Shown: positions 40,740 to 50,222, numbered from the stretch's first letter. The stretch: 64,000 nt of DNA from Streptomyces coeruleorubidus (GCF_008705135.1 NZ_CP023694.1:4507001-4571000), one strand, 5' to 3'. Made by a program: numbers and translations. Notes: a model not told the origin generated them from the letters alone.

Positions 40740-41705
40740 GTGCCGCACCGGGAGAAAGCGAAAACTGCGCGTTCCCGCAAGGAGCCCTCCCCTGAGCGCT
40801 CGCTGCTGGCGTCGGTCGTCGGCGATCCGGGACACCTCCCCGAACTCCTCGCCGACTTCGCTGTCCGCAGCGTCGGTCCTGCTGTGCCCGAAGCCATCGC
40901 CTCACTTCGGCGGGATCACCCCACCGCCACCGAGACGGAGCTACGGGCCCGCGTGGTCGCTCGCGGCCGTCGGACCGTCGTATCGGAGGGTTCGATCGTG
41001 GGCGGCCCGTTCCTCGTCCTCCTCCCCGTCGCGTTCTGCGCGGCGCTGCTCCGCCAGGCACGGACGGTCCTGGAGCTGGCCGCCCTCGACGGCCGCGACC
41101 CCACGGCGAGCGCCCGCGCCGGGGAACTCCTCGTCCTCCAGGGGGTGTACGAGGACACCCGGCAGGCGCAGCAGGCGCTCACCCGCACCGGACGCGCCGC
41201 CGGCGCACCCACCCGCTGGAAGCGGTGGGCGGCCCTGTGGGTCGTCACCCTGCGCATGGCCCACCTGCTGGGCATCCTCACGCCAGGCGAGGGAGGTCAT
41301 GACGCGGGTCGACGCGTACACCGCGTCGCCGGCCAGGCTTGGCGGTGGCTGCTCCTCGGCGTGGTCTTCCTGGTCGGACTGGTCGCGCCCCTCGTCTGGC
41401 TCCCGTACATGGCGATGATCTACCAGCGCGCCGACGCCCGCCTGGCAGACCGTGTCCTCGCCTTCTACTTCGCCGACACCGCGCCCGCCCCGCGCCACCG
41501 GGCCTCCCGCCTCGAACCGGAAGTGATCGCGTCCGCGCTCCGCGCGCTCCTCTCCCTCCTCGTTCCGCTCGTCCTGACCGCCGCGACCTTCCTGACCGGG
41601 CTGCGCATCGCCGACAGCCGCTGGCCGGTCCTCGGCATCGCCCTGGCCACGGCCTCGGCAGCGGTCGGCGCGCTCTGGTACCGGCGCCACCACCGGCGTC
41701 CTTGA
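40740..41705 (+). CDS. Membrane protein, function unknown
   Basis: A 321-residue protein. A charged ~75-residue N-terminus precedes one hydrophobic helix (GGPFLVLLPVAFCAALL). A cytoplasmic-looking middle region follows, then three or four C-terminal helices (WLLLGVVFLVGLVAPLVWLPYMAMIY; ALLSLLVPLVLTAATFLTGL; PVLGIALATASAAVGALW). The GTG start lies about seven bases after TAGATA, so the mRNA may be leaderless. No family recognised. It is divergent from the MFS gene and ends four bases before the opposing LuxR stop. Confidence 0.72.
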   Translation: MPHREKAKTARSRKEPSPERSLLASVVGDPGHLPELLADFAVRSVGPAVPEAIASLRRDHPTATETELRARVVARGRRTVVSEGSIVGGPFLVLLPVAFCAALLRQARTVLELAALDGRDPTASARAGELLVLQGVYEDTRQAQQALTRTGRAAGAPTRWKRWAALWVVTLRMAHLLGILTPGEGGHDAGRRVHRVAGQAWRWLLLGVVFLVGLVAPLVWLPYMAMIYQRADARLADRVLAFYFADTAPAPRHRASRLEPEVIASALRALLSLLVPLVLTAATFLTGLRIADSRWPVLGIALATASAAVGALWYRRHHRRP

Positions 41706-41708
41706 CCG

Positions 41709-44405
41709 TCACAACAGCCCGAGGTCGCGCGCGCGGCGCACCGCGTCGCTGCGCCGGTTCACCGCCAGCTTCCGGTACACGCTCTTGAGGTGGGTCTTCA
41801 CCGTGTTCACCGACACGTAGAGGTCGGCGGCGATCTCCTCCGTCGACATCATCCCGGCCAGCCGCTCCAGGACATCGCACTCACGTCCGCTCAGCTCCAC
41901 CGCGACAAGTGGCGAGGGCGGCGTCTCCGGGACGGGCTGCTCCCCGCGTCGTAGCGGGCCGGGCGTGAGCCAGCCCCCGGCCAGCTCGTCCAGCGGAGCC
42001 GTGGCCAGAAGAGGCCGGATCCACGCTCCGGCATCCAGGAACGGACGCCGCAGCCGCTCGCGCCGGGCGTCGAGGAGCGCCTGTGCCACGAGTCTGCGGG
42101 CGGTGGCGGTGTCTCCCGCCCTCTCCGCGGCCTGAGCCCTCACCAGCGCTGCCCGCACGGTCACCGCCGGCCCCGTGCCGCCCTGCGTGTGGATGCTGTC
42201 GAGCAGGTCGACAGCCGTCTCGGGACGCCCGGCGGCGAGCTGGATCGCCGCGGCCTCCACCACACACGCCGGCTGGTCGCCGGACACGCCCTGGAGGACC
42301 TCGGCTGCTTCGTCCGGCCGCCCTTGGGCCAGGTGGGCGGCGGACGCGATGAGCGCCTCATGGCTTGCCGCCCAGGGTGAGGCCACCGCGGCGGAGACGG
42401 CCGGGTCCGCCGCCTCGACGGCGGCTCGTGCCCGGCCCCTGGCCAGCAGCAGACGGGCGGTGGCGAGGGCTCGTCCTGCCGACGGCACCGGATCACGGGC
42501 TCCCGACGGGACGGGCGCCTCGTCGAGGAGGGCCTGGGCCCGGTCCAGCTCATGACGGTCGACGGCCACGGCGGCCAGGACCAGCCTCTCGATGCCTGAA
42601 CCCGACGACTGGGACATGCCGACGCGCTCCGTCTCGGACACCGCCGCCAGGGCCTTGCGCTCCGCCCGGCCGGGCCAGCCGTTCAGATAGTCGATCAGGG
42701 CCAGGTGCCCCATCGACTCCTCCCGGGGCAGCACGATGGCAGCGGAGCCGGGCGTGCCCACCACAGTGGTGAGAACAGCGCGTGCGTCCTCGAAACGCCC
42801 GGCCCACAGGCGTGCCGACCCCAGATGCGTCAGCAGCAGGGCGGGGATCTCGGGATGCTTGTCCAGGAGCTGCGCCGGGACTTCCCGCCGCAGCTCGGCG
42901 GCCGACTCGGCGGCCGACTCGGCCCGTGGCGGACATCCGGTCAGCCGGGCGGCCAGGGCCTCCAGCAGCGCACAGCTCAGCTGGGCGGCGGCCAGGTGGG
43001 GCGCGTCGTCGGCCAGATGCTCCCGGGCGCGGCGCAGGCGGGGCAGACCACGGTCCAGGTCGCACCGGGACAGGTCGTAGGCCGCGCGTACGAGGTCCGT
43101 CGCCGGACTCCGGGCCTCCGGCCCCATCCGGGAGAACAACTGGGTCAGGTCACCCGAGCGCAGGCCGTTGAAGAGCTGTCCGATCGCCAGGTCGTCGACG
43201 AGGGCCCCGGCGGTGAACTCCCAGTCGCCCGCGGCGGCGCCGTGGGCCAGTGTCTCCGGCAGGAATCCGGAACGGCGCATCCACCGCGCGGCCCGCCGGT
43301 GCAGTTCCGGCTCGACGCCGGGCAGGCGCTCGCGCAGATGGGCCCGGAGGATCTCCCCGAACAGCGGGTGGAGCTGGTACCAGGAGTGCCCGAGGTGCTC
43401 GACGAACGCGTTGTCGCGGTGCAGCCCGGCGAGGAGGGGTCCGGCATCGCTGCGGAGGGTCAGCGCGTCGGCAAGATCGGGAGAGAAACGATCCAGGACG
43501 CTGACGCGCAGCAGCAGGTCCTGCGTCTCCTCGGGCTGTCCCTTGAGGACCTCGGCCAGCAGGAAGTCCGCGACCGTACTGTGGTCCGCCTCGAACTCCT
43601 TGAGATAGAGCTCCGGGTCGGCGCTCTCCCGAGCGGCCAGAGCGGACAGGCGCAGACCGGCGGCCCAGCCCCGGGTGCGGTCCACCAGGGCGCCCGCGGC
43701 CTGGACCGGAAGGCTCAGACCATGCAGCTCAAGGAGAGCGACCGCCTCTTCGGGCGTAAAGGCGAGCTCCGCGGCGCGGATCTCCGTCAGCTCGCCGGCC
43801 GCCCGGTAACGGTGCAGCGGAAGCAGCGGTTCGGTGCGGGTGACGAGGACGAGGCGCAGCCCCTGCCCGGCGTGGCGCAGGACGAACTCCAGTTGCTCCG
43901 CGACCTCCGGAGCGGTCACCCGCTCGAACTCGTCGAGCACGAGGACCACGGGCCGGCCACGATCGTTCAGCTCGGCGGCGAGCGCGGCCAGCAGCTTCTG
44001 ATCCACTTCGGTCGCGTCCGCGGGAGTCCCGATCCGGTCGGACGCCGACGCACCACAAGCGCGCAGTGCCTGAAGGACGTACGCCCAGAAAACTCCCGGA
44101 CGCCGGTCCCCCACCTCCACGGTGAGCCAGGCGACCGGCGGCCGCAGTCCGCCGGCCCAGTCGGCCGCCAGCAGGGTCTTGCCGGCTCCGGCCGCCCCGT
44201 CGATCAGGGTCAGCGGCGTCCGGAGAGCCTGGTCGAGATGGTCGACGAGCCGCTGCCGCCGCAGGAACGTGTCCGGCCTCGCTGGGAAGGCGAACCGGGT
44301 GCGCAGAAACGGGTCCCCCACGGGGTCGGCGTACGGCACCGCCGGAACGATCGGAACCGCTGGTCCTCGGGAGTTGTCGTCCGTCTCGGCCACGGCGTCC
44401 ATCAC
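41709..44405 (-). CDS. MalT-like LuxR-family ATPase regulator
   Basis: An 898-residue STAND regulator. The Walker A motif (LTLIDGAAGAGKTLLAADWAG, ~residues 65-85) and Walker B (VVLVLDEFERV) mark the NTPase. A long helical, TPR-like sensor region follows. The last ~65 residues are a LuxR HTH (LSGRECDVLERLAGMMSTEEIAADLYVSVNTVKTHLKSVYRKLAVNRRSDAVRRARDLGLL). Such proteins bind an inducer and ATP before activating transcription. Start GTG 44405, or ATG 44402 one codon later. As the only large regulator at this end of the stress gene run, it may act at the shared dyads; this is inference. Confidence 0.9.
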   Translation of the reverse strand: MMDAVAETDDNSRGPAVPIVPAVPYADPVGDPFLRTRFAFPARPDTFLRRQRLVDHLDQALRTPLTLIDGAAGAGKTLLAADWAGGLRPPVAWLTVEVGDRRPGVFWAYVLQALRACGASASDRIGTPADATEVDQKLLAALAAELNDRGRPVVLVLDEFERVTAPEVAEQLEFVLRHAGQGLRLVLVTRTEPLLPLHRYRAAGELTEIRAAELAFTPEEAVALLELHGLSLPVQAAGALVDRTRGWAAGLRLSALAARESADPELYLKEFEADHSTVADFLLAEVLKGQPEETQDLLLRVSVLDRFSPDLADALTLRSDAGPLLAGLHRDNAFVEHLGHSWYQLHPLFGEILRAHLRERLPGVEPELHRRAARWMRRSGFLPETLAHGAAAGDWEFTAGALVDDLAIGQLFNGLRSGDLTQLFSRMGPEARSPATDLVRAAYDLSRCDLDRGLPRLRRAREHLADDAPHLAAAQLSCALLEALAARLTGCPPRAESAAESAAELRREVPAQLLDKHPEIPALLLTHLGSARLWAGRFEDARAVLTTVVGTPGSAAIVLPREESMGHLALIDYLNGWPGRAERKALAAVSETERVGMSQSSGSGIERLVLAAVAVDRHELDRAQALLDEAPVPSGARDPVPSAGRALATARLLLARGRARAAVEAADPAVSAAVASPWAASHEALIASAAHLAQGRPDEAAEVLQGVSGDQPACVVEAAAIQLAAGRPETAVDLLDSIHTQGGTGPAVTVRAALVRAQAAERAGDTATARRLVAQALLDARRERLRRPFLDAGAWIRPLLATAPLDELAGGWLTPGPLRRGEQPVPETPPSPLVAVELSGRECDVLERLAGMMSTEEIAADLYVSVNTVKTHLKSVYRKLAVNRRSDAVRRARDLGLL

Positions 44406-44579
44406 CCCTGTCCGCCAGGGTCACGTCACAGGTAGCGCTTCCTCCCTCAGCATCCCAGCCTTCCTGTCCCGCCGCGCGGCGGGACAGGACACCCGAAAAC
44501 GAAGCAGCGCCCGACCCGACCGAAGTCGAATCAGGCGCTGCGTAGCAGGTCAGAGGCCATATCCCCCGCCCGCCTCCGG

Positions 44580-44652
44580 TAGGCCCTGTGGGACTCGAAC
44601 CCACAACCAATGGATTAAAAGTCCACTGCTCTGCCAATTGAGCTAAGGGCCC
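44580..44652 (-). tRNA. tRNA-Lys (anticodon UUU)
   Basis: A 73-base cloverleaf with anticodon TTT in CTTTTAA, a GTTCGAGTC T-arm and a G1:U72 wobble in the acceptor stem; CCA is not encoded. It marks the right edge of the accessory-looking block. Confidence 0.93.
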
Positions 44653-44756
44653 AGGCGATGTTGCCCCCACGAGCATAGCCGGACCAGGCCGACTCTCCGA
44701 TCGGGTATCGGTGACCCGGCCGTGCCGGAGGTGTGAAAACCCTCTCCGGAACGGCG

Positions 44757-44790
44757 AAGCGCCGTGGCCCCGTTGGGGGCCACGGCGCTT
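44757..44790 (-). terminator. Terminator of the DEAD-box helicase gene
   Basis: A perfect 15-bp stem (AAGCGCCGTGGCCCC and complement) with a GTTG loop, just past the helicase stop codon. Confidence 0.75.
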
Positions 44791-44804
44791 GTCACGCCTG
44801 TGCG

Positions 44805-46961
44805 TCAGCCGTTGCGCTTCCAGCGCGGCTTGTCCTCGCGGCGCTGGAAGGAACCGCCGCCACGGTGGTCGTCACGACGGCCCTGCGGACGGTCGTGCCC
44901 GGGACGGTCGTGCCCGCCGGAGCGGAAGCCCGGACGGTCGTCCCGGCGGTCCCGGTTGAAGGGACGGTCGCTGCCACGGTGCCCACCGCGCTCGTCCCGG
45001 CGGAAGCCGCCACGGTCGTCACGACGCTCGAACGGACGGCCGCCACGGTCGTCACGACGCTCGAACGGACGGCCGCCACGGTCGTCACGACGCTCGAAGG
45101 AACGACCACCACGGTCGTCACGACGGAAGCCGCCGCGCTCACCCCGGTCGCCCCGGTCCGCCCGGTCGTCCCGGCGGAAACCACCACGGTCGCGGTCACG
45201 GTCGAAGGAACGGCCGCCACGGTCACCGTCACGGTCCCGGTTGAACCCGCCGCGGTCGTCACGACGCTCGAACGAACGACCACCACGGTCATCACGACGC
45301 TCGAACGAACGCCCGCCACGGTCATCACGACGCTCGAAGGAACGGCCCCCACGGTCGTCACGACGCTCGAAGGAACGGCCACCGCGGTCACGGTCGAAGG
45401 ACCGGTCACGCCCGGCACCGCCGCGCTCCTCGCGCTGCTCCCGCCGCTCGTAGGGCGCGGGAGCCTCGGAGCGCTGCTCGCGCTCGGCGTCCTGCGCGGT
45501 CCGCTGCTCCGGCACCGAGATCTCGACGCCGGCCGGAACCTCCGCGGGCTCCCCGGCGACCACGGCCGCAGGGTCCTCGCCACGCTCCCGGGCGACCCGC
45601 GCGAGCAGCCGGTCGGACTCCTCACGCAGCTCGTTCGCGCGCCGCTGCGCCCGCTCCAGCTCCTTGGTGAGCTGGGCGACCTCGCGCTCGGCCTGTTGCG
45701 CGGCGTTGCCCACGGACTCGGCCTGGACCTCGGTCATCGACCGGGCGCCGGTGATCTCGGCGACCTCCGGGTCGAAGGCCGCGCCGCCCTGGATGATGTG
45801 GCGCGTGGCGTCGACGCCCGCGTCCTCCATCAGCCGGAAGATCTGACGCCGCTGGTGCGGCAGGGACAGGGACACGACCGTGCCCGTGCGGCCGGCACGC
45901 GCCGTGCGGCCCGCGCGGTGCAGGTAGTCCTTGTGGTCGCCGGCCGGGTCCACGTTCAGCACCAGGTCGATGCCGTCGACGTGGATGCCGCGCGCCGCGA
46001 CGTCGGTCGCGACGAGCACGTTGACGTACCCGTCCTTGAAGTCGGCCAGGGTCCGCGTCCGCGCGCCCTGGGTCATGCCGCCGTGCAGCGCGTCGGCCTT
46101 CACACCGGAGTCGCGCAGCTGCTCGGCGACGCGGTCGGCGCCCAGCTGGGTGCGGACGAAGATGATGGTGCGGCCCTTGCGGGAGGCGATGGCCGCGGTG
46201 ACCGGCGCCTTGTCCTTGGGCTTCACGATCAGGATGTGGTGCGACATGGTCGTCACCGCGCCCTGGGCGGCGTCCACCTCGTGGTGGACCGGGTCCTTCA
46301 GGTACCGGTCGACGAGGGTCTTGATCTCGTTCTCCATGGTCGCGGAGAACAGCATCCGCTGACCGCCCGCCGGGATCTGGTCGAGCAGCTCCGTCACCTC
46401 GGGCAGGAAGCCCAGGTCGGACATCTGGTCGGCCTCGTCGAGAACGGCGATCTGCACGTTCTCCAGCGAGCAGGCGCCGCGGTTGATGATGTCGCGCAGC
46501 CGGCCCGGAGTGGCGACCAGGACGTCGACGCCCCTCTCCAGGGCGTAGATCTGGTTGCCCATGGACGTACCGCCGCAGACGACCTTCATCTTGAGGCCGA
46601 GGACGTCGCCGTAGGGCTGGAGCGCGTCGGCGACCTGCATGGCGAGCTCACGCGTCGGCGTGAGGATGACGGCCCGCGGCTTGTGCTTCTCGGTGCGGCC
46701 GCCGGCCAGCGTGGCCAGGGTCGGCAGACCGAAGGAGAGGGTCTTGCCGGAGCCGGTGCGGCCACGGCCGAGGATGTCCTTGCCGACCAGGGCGTCCGGG
46801 ATGGTCGCGGCCTGGATCGGGAAGGGGGTGGTCACACCGTTCTGCGCGAGCTTGCGCACGACGCCCTCGGGGAGACCGAGGCCGGCGAAAGTGAGTTCGG
46901 GGGTGTCGTCGGCTGCCTCGTTCTCGGGCACGACGATGTGATCAGTACTGGCGATGGACAT
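44805..46961 (-). CDS. DEAD-box RNA helicase with RGG/FERRDDRGG repeat tail
   Basis: A 718-residue ATP-dependent RNA helicase. Q motif (FPIQAATIP), Walker A (GRTGSGKT), PTREL, DEAD (LDEADQMSDLG), SAT (LFSATME) and motif VI (HRAGRTARAGRTG) are all present in the first ~410 residues. A coiled-coil-like linker (AQQAEREVAQLTKELERAQRRANELREES) and a ~230-residue Arg/Gly/Asp-rich tail of repeated RGGRSFERRDD units follow. Such tails bind RNA and may promote condensates. A role in cold shock, ribosome assembly or degradosomes is likely. The start is the ATG of MSIASTDHIV. Confidence 0.92.
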   Translation of the reverse strand: MSIASTDHIVVPENEAADDTPELTFAGLGLPEGVVRKLAQNGVTTPFPIQAATIPDALVGKDILGRGRTGSGKTLSFGLPTLATLAGGRTEKHKPRAVILTPTRELAMQVADALQPYGDVLGLKMKVVCGGTSMGNQIYALERGVDVLVATPGRLRDIINRGACSLENVQIAVLDEADQMSDLGFLPEVTELLDQIPAGGQRMLFSATMENEIKTLVDRYLKDPVHHEVDAAQGAVTTMSHHILIVKPKDKAPVTAAIASRKGRTIIFVRTQLGADRVAEQLRDSGVKADALHGGMTQGARTRTLADFKDGYVNVLVATDVAARGIHVDGIDLVLNVDPAGDHKDYLHRAGRTARAGRTGTVVSLSLPHQRRQIFRLMEDAGVDATRHIIQGGAAFDPEVAEITGARSMTEVQAESVGNAAQQAEREVAQLTKELERAQRRANELREESDRLLARVARERGEDPAAVVAGEPAEVPAGVEISVPEQRTAQDAEREQRSEAPAPYERREQREERGGAGRDRSFDRDRGGRSFERRDDRGGRSFERRDDRGGRSFERRDDRGGRSFERRDDRGGFNRDRDGDRGGRSFDRDRDRGGFRRDDRADRGDRGERGGFRRDDRGGRSFERRDDRGGRPFERRDDRGGRPFERRDDRGGFRRDERGGHRGSDRPFNRDRRDDRPGFRSGGHDRPGHDRPQGRRDDHRGGGSFQRREDKPRWKRNG
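44860..45420 (-). repeat. Degenerate ~33-bp tandem repeats encoding the RGG tail
   Basis: Seven RGGR(S/P)FERRDD units, four of them consecutive, interleaved with RGGF(R/N) and RDRDRGG variants. Neighbouring units differ by few bases, indicating recent duplication. The other strand is also open across the repeat in a Thr/Val-rich frame, an artefact of codon composition. Confidence 0.85.
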
Positions 46962-47306
46962 GCGAATGCGAAACCTTCCGGAGTCTCGTCGGCACGCGCC
47001 CGTCAACTCCGTGATTCGCGATTCGCAATACGACCGCCTCAATGCGGTCCACCACGGCAAGGGAGAGAGTACGCGCCACACGGCGCGCTCTGCAGTGGCG
47101 CCGGGCAAGTTGGGATCAAACGATCTGCCACCATACGCACTCCGGGCCCCACAAGGCAAACCGGACTGTGCAGGAGGCAGCGGGCTGCTTTCCGAGGCCG
47201 GACAGCTTCCCGACCCCTCCAACCAACCCCCGGCCGGAAATGTTCCCGCCGCGACGGCGCACTCCCGGCCCGCGGCGGCGACCGCCGCGACAGTGCGTTC
47301 CCGGCC
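46962..47306. other. 345-bp upstream region of the DEAD-box helicase gene
   Basis: No gene seen. On the minus strand, GCGAATCGCGAATC (about 47014-47027) is a direct repeat close to the start codon, and GGAAGG lies twelve bases before the ATG. The length suggests a long 5' UTR, as in other cold-shock helicase genes, but no known riboswitch pattern was recognised. Confidence 0.4.
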
Positions 47307-47846
47307 CTACGCCGGTGACCCCGCCTCCGGTGCCGGCTCCCGCTGCGCCAGCTGCGGCCCCGGCGGCTCGTGCGCCGACGACGACGGCTCCGGCTTGTCC
47401 GTCGGCTCCGGCGACGTCGTCACCTCGGTCGGCGTCGGCGTGGGCTCGGGATCCGCCGACCGGGTGGGCGTCGGCGGGGCCGGCGGCTTCGGCGTCGGCC
47501 TGGCCGGCTTCCCCGGCTTGTCGCGCCCCGGCGGGGAGGCGCTCACCACGGCGGACGGCGACGCCCCGGGGGTCGCCGGTCCCCCCGCCTTACCGCCCTT
47601 GTCCTTGCCGCCCTTCTTCCCCTTGCCGCGCCCGCGCTCGCCGTCGGCCCCCGCCGCGCCGAGCCCGGTACCGCCGCCCGACACCGCCGAGCCGCCGTCG
47701 GGCGTCTCGCCGCCCCGCTGCCCGGCGGAGTGCGACGGCTTGACGCTCCCGCCCGCGTCGTCGTCGCCGACGCTCATGCAGCCGGCGGCGGCGGCGACGG
47801 CCACGACCGTGGCGGCCAGACGGACGGGTACGTACAAGGGGCGCAC
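47307..47846 (-). CDS. Proline-rich putative lipoprotein
   Basis: A 179-residue protein. The signal peptide (VRPLYVPVRLAATVVAVAAAAGC) ends in a lipobox AAGC, so Cys is probably lipid-modified and the protein anchored outside. The mature part is low-complexity: a Gly-rich segment, a Lys/Gly cluster (RGRGKGKKGGKDKGGKAGG) and a Pro/Thr/Ser-rich half. No folded domain is evident. The GTG start has GGAGG seven bases upstream. It lies downstream of the metallopeptidase gene on the same strand. Confidence 0.75.
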   Translation of the reverse strand: MRPLYVPVRLAATVVAVAAAAGCMSVGDDDAGGSVKPSHSAGQRGGETPDGGSAVSGGGTGLGAAGADGERGRGKGKKGGKDKGGKAGGPATPGASPSAVVSASPPGRDKPGKPARPTPKPPAPPTPTRSADPEPTPTPTEVTTSPEPTDKPEPSSSAHEPPGPQLAQREPAPEAGSPA

Positions 47847-47933
47847 GGGGCCACCTCCGGGAAGGGTGATGGAGTCAACACCTCCAACTCCCGCCGCACA
47901 CAAGAGGACACGCGCCCCGTATTCACAACCCGC

Positions 47934-48284
47934 TCAGCCGTAGCCCAGGGCGTGAAGGCGCGCGTCGTCGATGCCGAAGTGGTGCGCGATCTCGTGCACC
48001 ACTGTGATCTCCGTCTCGGCGACGACGTCCTCCCGCGACTCGCACATCCGCAACGTGGGATTCCGGTAGATGGTGATGCGGTCCGGCAGCACACCGGCGT
48101 ACCACTCGCCCCGGTCGGTCAGCGGAGTCCCCTCGTACAGCCCGAGCAGCTCGGGATCGTCCGACGGCGGATCGTCCTCGACGAACACCGCGACGTTGTC
48201 CATCAATCGCGTCAACTCCGGCGGGATCCGGTCGAGCGCCTCGGCAACCAGTTCCTCGAACTCCTCGCGCGTCATCTCCAGCAC
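47934..48284 (-). CDS. Metallopeptidase family protein (zincin, HExxH)
   Basis: A 116-residue minimal zinc metallopeptidase fold. VVHEIAHHFGIDDARLHALGYG near the C-terminus holds HExxH plus a downstream Asp as likely metal ligands. REEFEELVAEALDRIPPELTRLMDNVAVFVEDDP is the conserved N-terminal block. The GTG giving VLEMTREEF is preferred from family habit; the ATG at 48275 is an alternative. It is divergent from the phosphoesterase gene. Substrate unknown. Confidence 0.85.
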   Translation of the reverse strand: MLEMTREEFEELVAEALDRIPPELTRLMDNVAVFVEDDPPSDDPELLGLYEGTPLTDRGEWYAGVLPDRITIYRNPTLRMCESREDVVAETEITVVHEIAHHFGIDDARLHALGYG

Positions 48285-48367
48285 AGGCCCATTGTCGGCC
48301 ACGACACGGCCGTACGAGAGCCATCCGGCGTCGCATATCCGGCCCGTCACTTGGGCATACGGGACCA

Positions 48368-49954
48368 ATGGCCCGCGTCCCCGCCGCAGTCCTGAGTGTC
48401 CTGAACCCGATCCGCAAGGCCCCGCGCACCCTCGCCCGCCGCTACCGCTCCCGCCAGGCCCCGGCCACGGTCGAACTCGTGCCGCAGCCGCACCCCTGGT
48501 CCCGCGCGGTGGGGCTGGTGGCCGTCGTCCTCCTCGGCGCCTGGCTGGGCCTGCTGGTCGTGGGCAATGTCCGGGTCCCGGTCGGCCCCATGAACACCAC
48601 CATGACCCTGCGCCCCTCCTTCACGGGCGGCACCAAGATCAACATCTCGCCGCTGGGCGCCCTCCAGCTCGACAGCCACATCGCCCCCGTCCGCCTGGAC
48701 GTGAACGTCGACCAGCTCGACCCGGAGCGCTCCCAGGCTCTGGTCGACCACCCCGAACGGCTCTCCGGCCTCCAGGACGAGGTCACCCAGGACGTCGGAC
48801 GCGGCACCCTCGACCTGGCCCTCCGCTCGGGCGTCGCCGTCGTCGGCGGCGCCACCGCACTCGGCCTCGCGGTCTACCGCCGGCCCCGCCGCGCCCTGGC
48901 CGCCGGCGGCCTCGCGCTCACCCTCCTCGCCGCCTCGGGCGGCACGGCGTACGCCACCTGGCGCCCCGACTCCGTCCTGGAACCCAAGTTCTCCGGACTC
49001 CTCACCTCGGCCCCCTCCCTGGTGGGCAACGCGCGCAGCATCGTCACCGAATTCGACGTCTACCAGAAGGAATTGGCCCGCCTGGTCACCAACGTCACCA
49101 AGCTCTACGACGCCACCTCGACCCTCCCGGCCTACGCGCCCGACCCCTCCACCATCCGGGTCCTGCACGTCTCCGACATCCACCTGAACCCGGCGAGCTG
49201 GAAGATCATCGCCTCGCTCGTGGAGCAGTACAAGGTGGACGTGATCGTCGACTCGGGCGACACGATGGACCACGGCACGGCCGCCGAGAACGGCTTCCTG
49301 GACCCCATCGAGGGCCTCGGGGCCCCCTACGTCTGGGTCCGCGGCAACCACGACTCGATGATCACCCAGCGCTATCTGGAGGGCCTGAAGAACGTCCACG
49401 TCCTGGACGACGGCCGGGCCGAGACGATCGAGGGCCTGCGCTTCGCGGGCATCGGCGACCCGCAGTTCACCCCGGACCGCTCGAAGCAGCCCGGCAACGA
49501 GCAGTCCCAGGAACTGGCCGGAGCCCGCCTGGCCACGGCCCTGCGCGACCAGCGCACGGCCGGCACCCCGGTGGACATCGCCATCGCCCACGAGCCGTCG
49601 GCGGCCCGCGAGGTCGACGGTGAGGTGCCACTGGCGCTGGCCGGCCACGTCCACCACGACGAGATGGAAGTCCTGAAGTACGGCACCCGGCTCCGCATCG
49701 AGGGCTCCACGGGCGGCAGCGGCCTGCGCGCCATCGAGGGAAAGCACCCGGATCCCATCGAGGCGTCGATCCTGTACTTCGACCGGGACAACCGCCGCCT
49801 CCAGGCCTGGGACGAGATCGAACTGGGCGGCCTCGGCCTGACGACAGCCGAGGTCAGCCGCCACATCCCGGAGGAGAACCAACCGGGCGCGACCCAGTCC
49901 CCGACCACCCCCGCGACGGAGCCCCCGTCGCAGTCCCCGACGCCCTCCCCCTAA
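48368..49954 (+). CDS. Membrane-anchored metallophosphoesterase
   Basis: A 528-residue protein. A first helix (AVGLVAVVLLGAWLGLLVVGNV, ~45-67) and a second (ALAAGGLALTLLAASGGTAYA, ~180) anchor an intervening and a C-terminal domain. The calcineurin-like motifs are in the C-terminal half: VLHVSDIHLN (DxH), DVIVDSGDTMDHG (GDxxD), VWVRGNHDS (GNHD) and LAGHVHHDEM (GHxH). The tail is Pro/Thr/Ser-rich. It is probably extracytoplasmic; substrate unknown. Confidence 0.88.
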   Translation: MARVPAAVLSVLNPIRKAPRTLARRYRSRQAPATVELVPQPHPWSRAVGLVAVVLLGAWLGLLVVGNVRVPVGPMNTTMTLRPSFTGGTKINISPLGALQLDSHIAPVRLDVNVDQLDPERSQALVDHPERLSGLQDEVTQDVGRGTLDLALRSGVAVVGGATALGLAVYRRPRRALAAGGLALTLLAASGGTAYATWRPDSVLEPKFSGLLTSAPSLVGNARSIVTEFDVYQKELARLVTNVTKLYDATSTLPAYAPDPSTIRVLHVSDIHLNPASWKIIASLVEQYKVDVIVDSGDTMDHGTAAENGFLDPIEGLGAPYVWVRGNHDSMITQRYLEGLKNVHVLDDGRAETIEGLRFAGIGDPQFTPDRSKQPGNEQSQELAGARLATALRDQRTAGTPVDIAIAHEPSAAREVDGEVPLALAGHVHHDEMEVLKYGTRLRIEGSTGGSGLRAIEGKHPDPIEASILYFDRDNRRLQAWDEIELGGLGLTTAEVSRHIPEENQPGATQSPTTPATEPPSQSPTPSP

Positions 49955-50034
49955 ACCGTTTTGGCGATAGCTCCCGCCATCCCATATGCTTCTCACGTCC
50001 CCGACGCGCTGAGAAGCGCCCAGGCGGGCCGATA

Positions 50035-50107
50035 GCCCTCATCGTCTAGCGGCCTAGGACGCCGCCCTTTCAAGGCGGTAGCACGGGTTCGAATCCCGTT
50101 GGGGGCA
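50035..50107 (+). tRNA. tRNA-Glu (anticodon UUC)
   Basis: A 73-base cloverleaf: GCCCTCA acceptor, anticodon TTC in CTTTCAA, GTTCGAATC T-arm, discriminator A. First of a three-tRNA cluster. Confidence 0.93.
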
Positions 50108-50142
50108 CGCACCACCCTGTGCGACACTGTCGTACGACGCTT

Positions 50143-50217
50143 GGTCCTGTGGAGCAGTTTGGAGTGCTCGCCACCCTGTCAAGGTGGAGGCCGCGGGTTC
50201 AAATCCCGTCAGGACCG
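50143..50217 (+). tRNA. tRNA-Asp (anticodon GUC), copy 1
   Basis: A 75-base cloverleaf with anticodon GTC in CTGTCAA and discriminator G. Identical to the copy at 54614-54688. Confidence 0.93.
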
Positions 50218-50222
50218 CTGAG

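Noticed and set aside
44805..45420. CRISPR-like array
   Set aside because: The regular repeats are in-frame codons of the helicase tail with no unique spacers and no cas genes.
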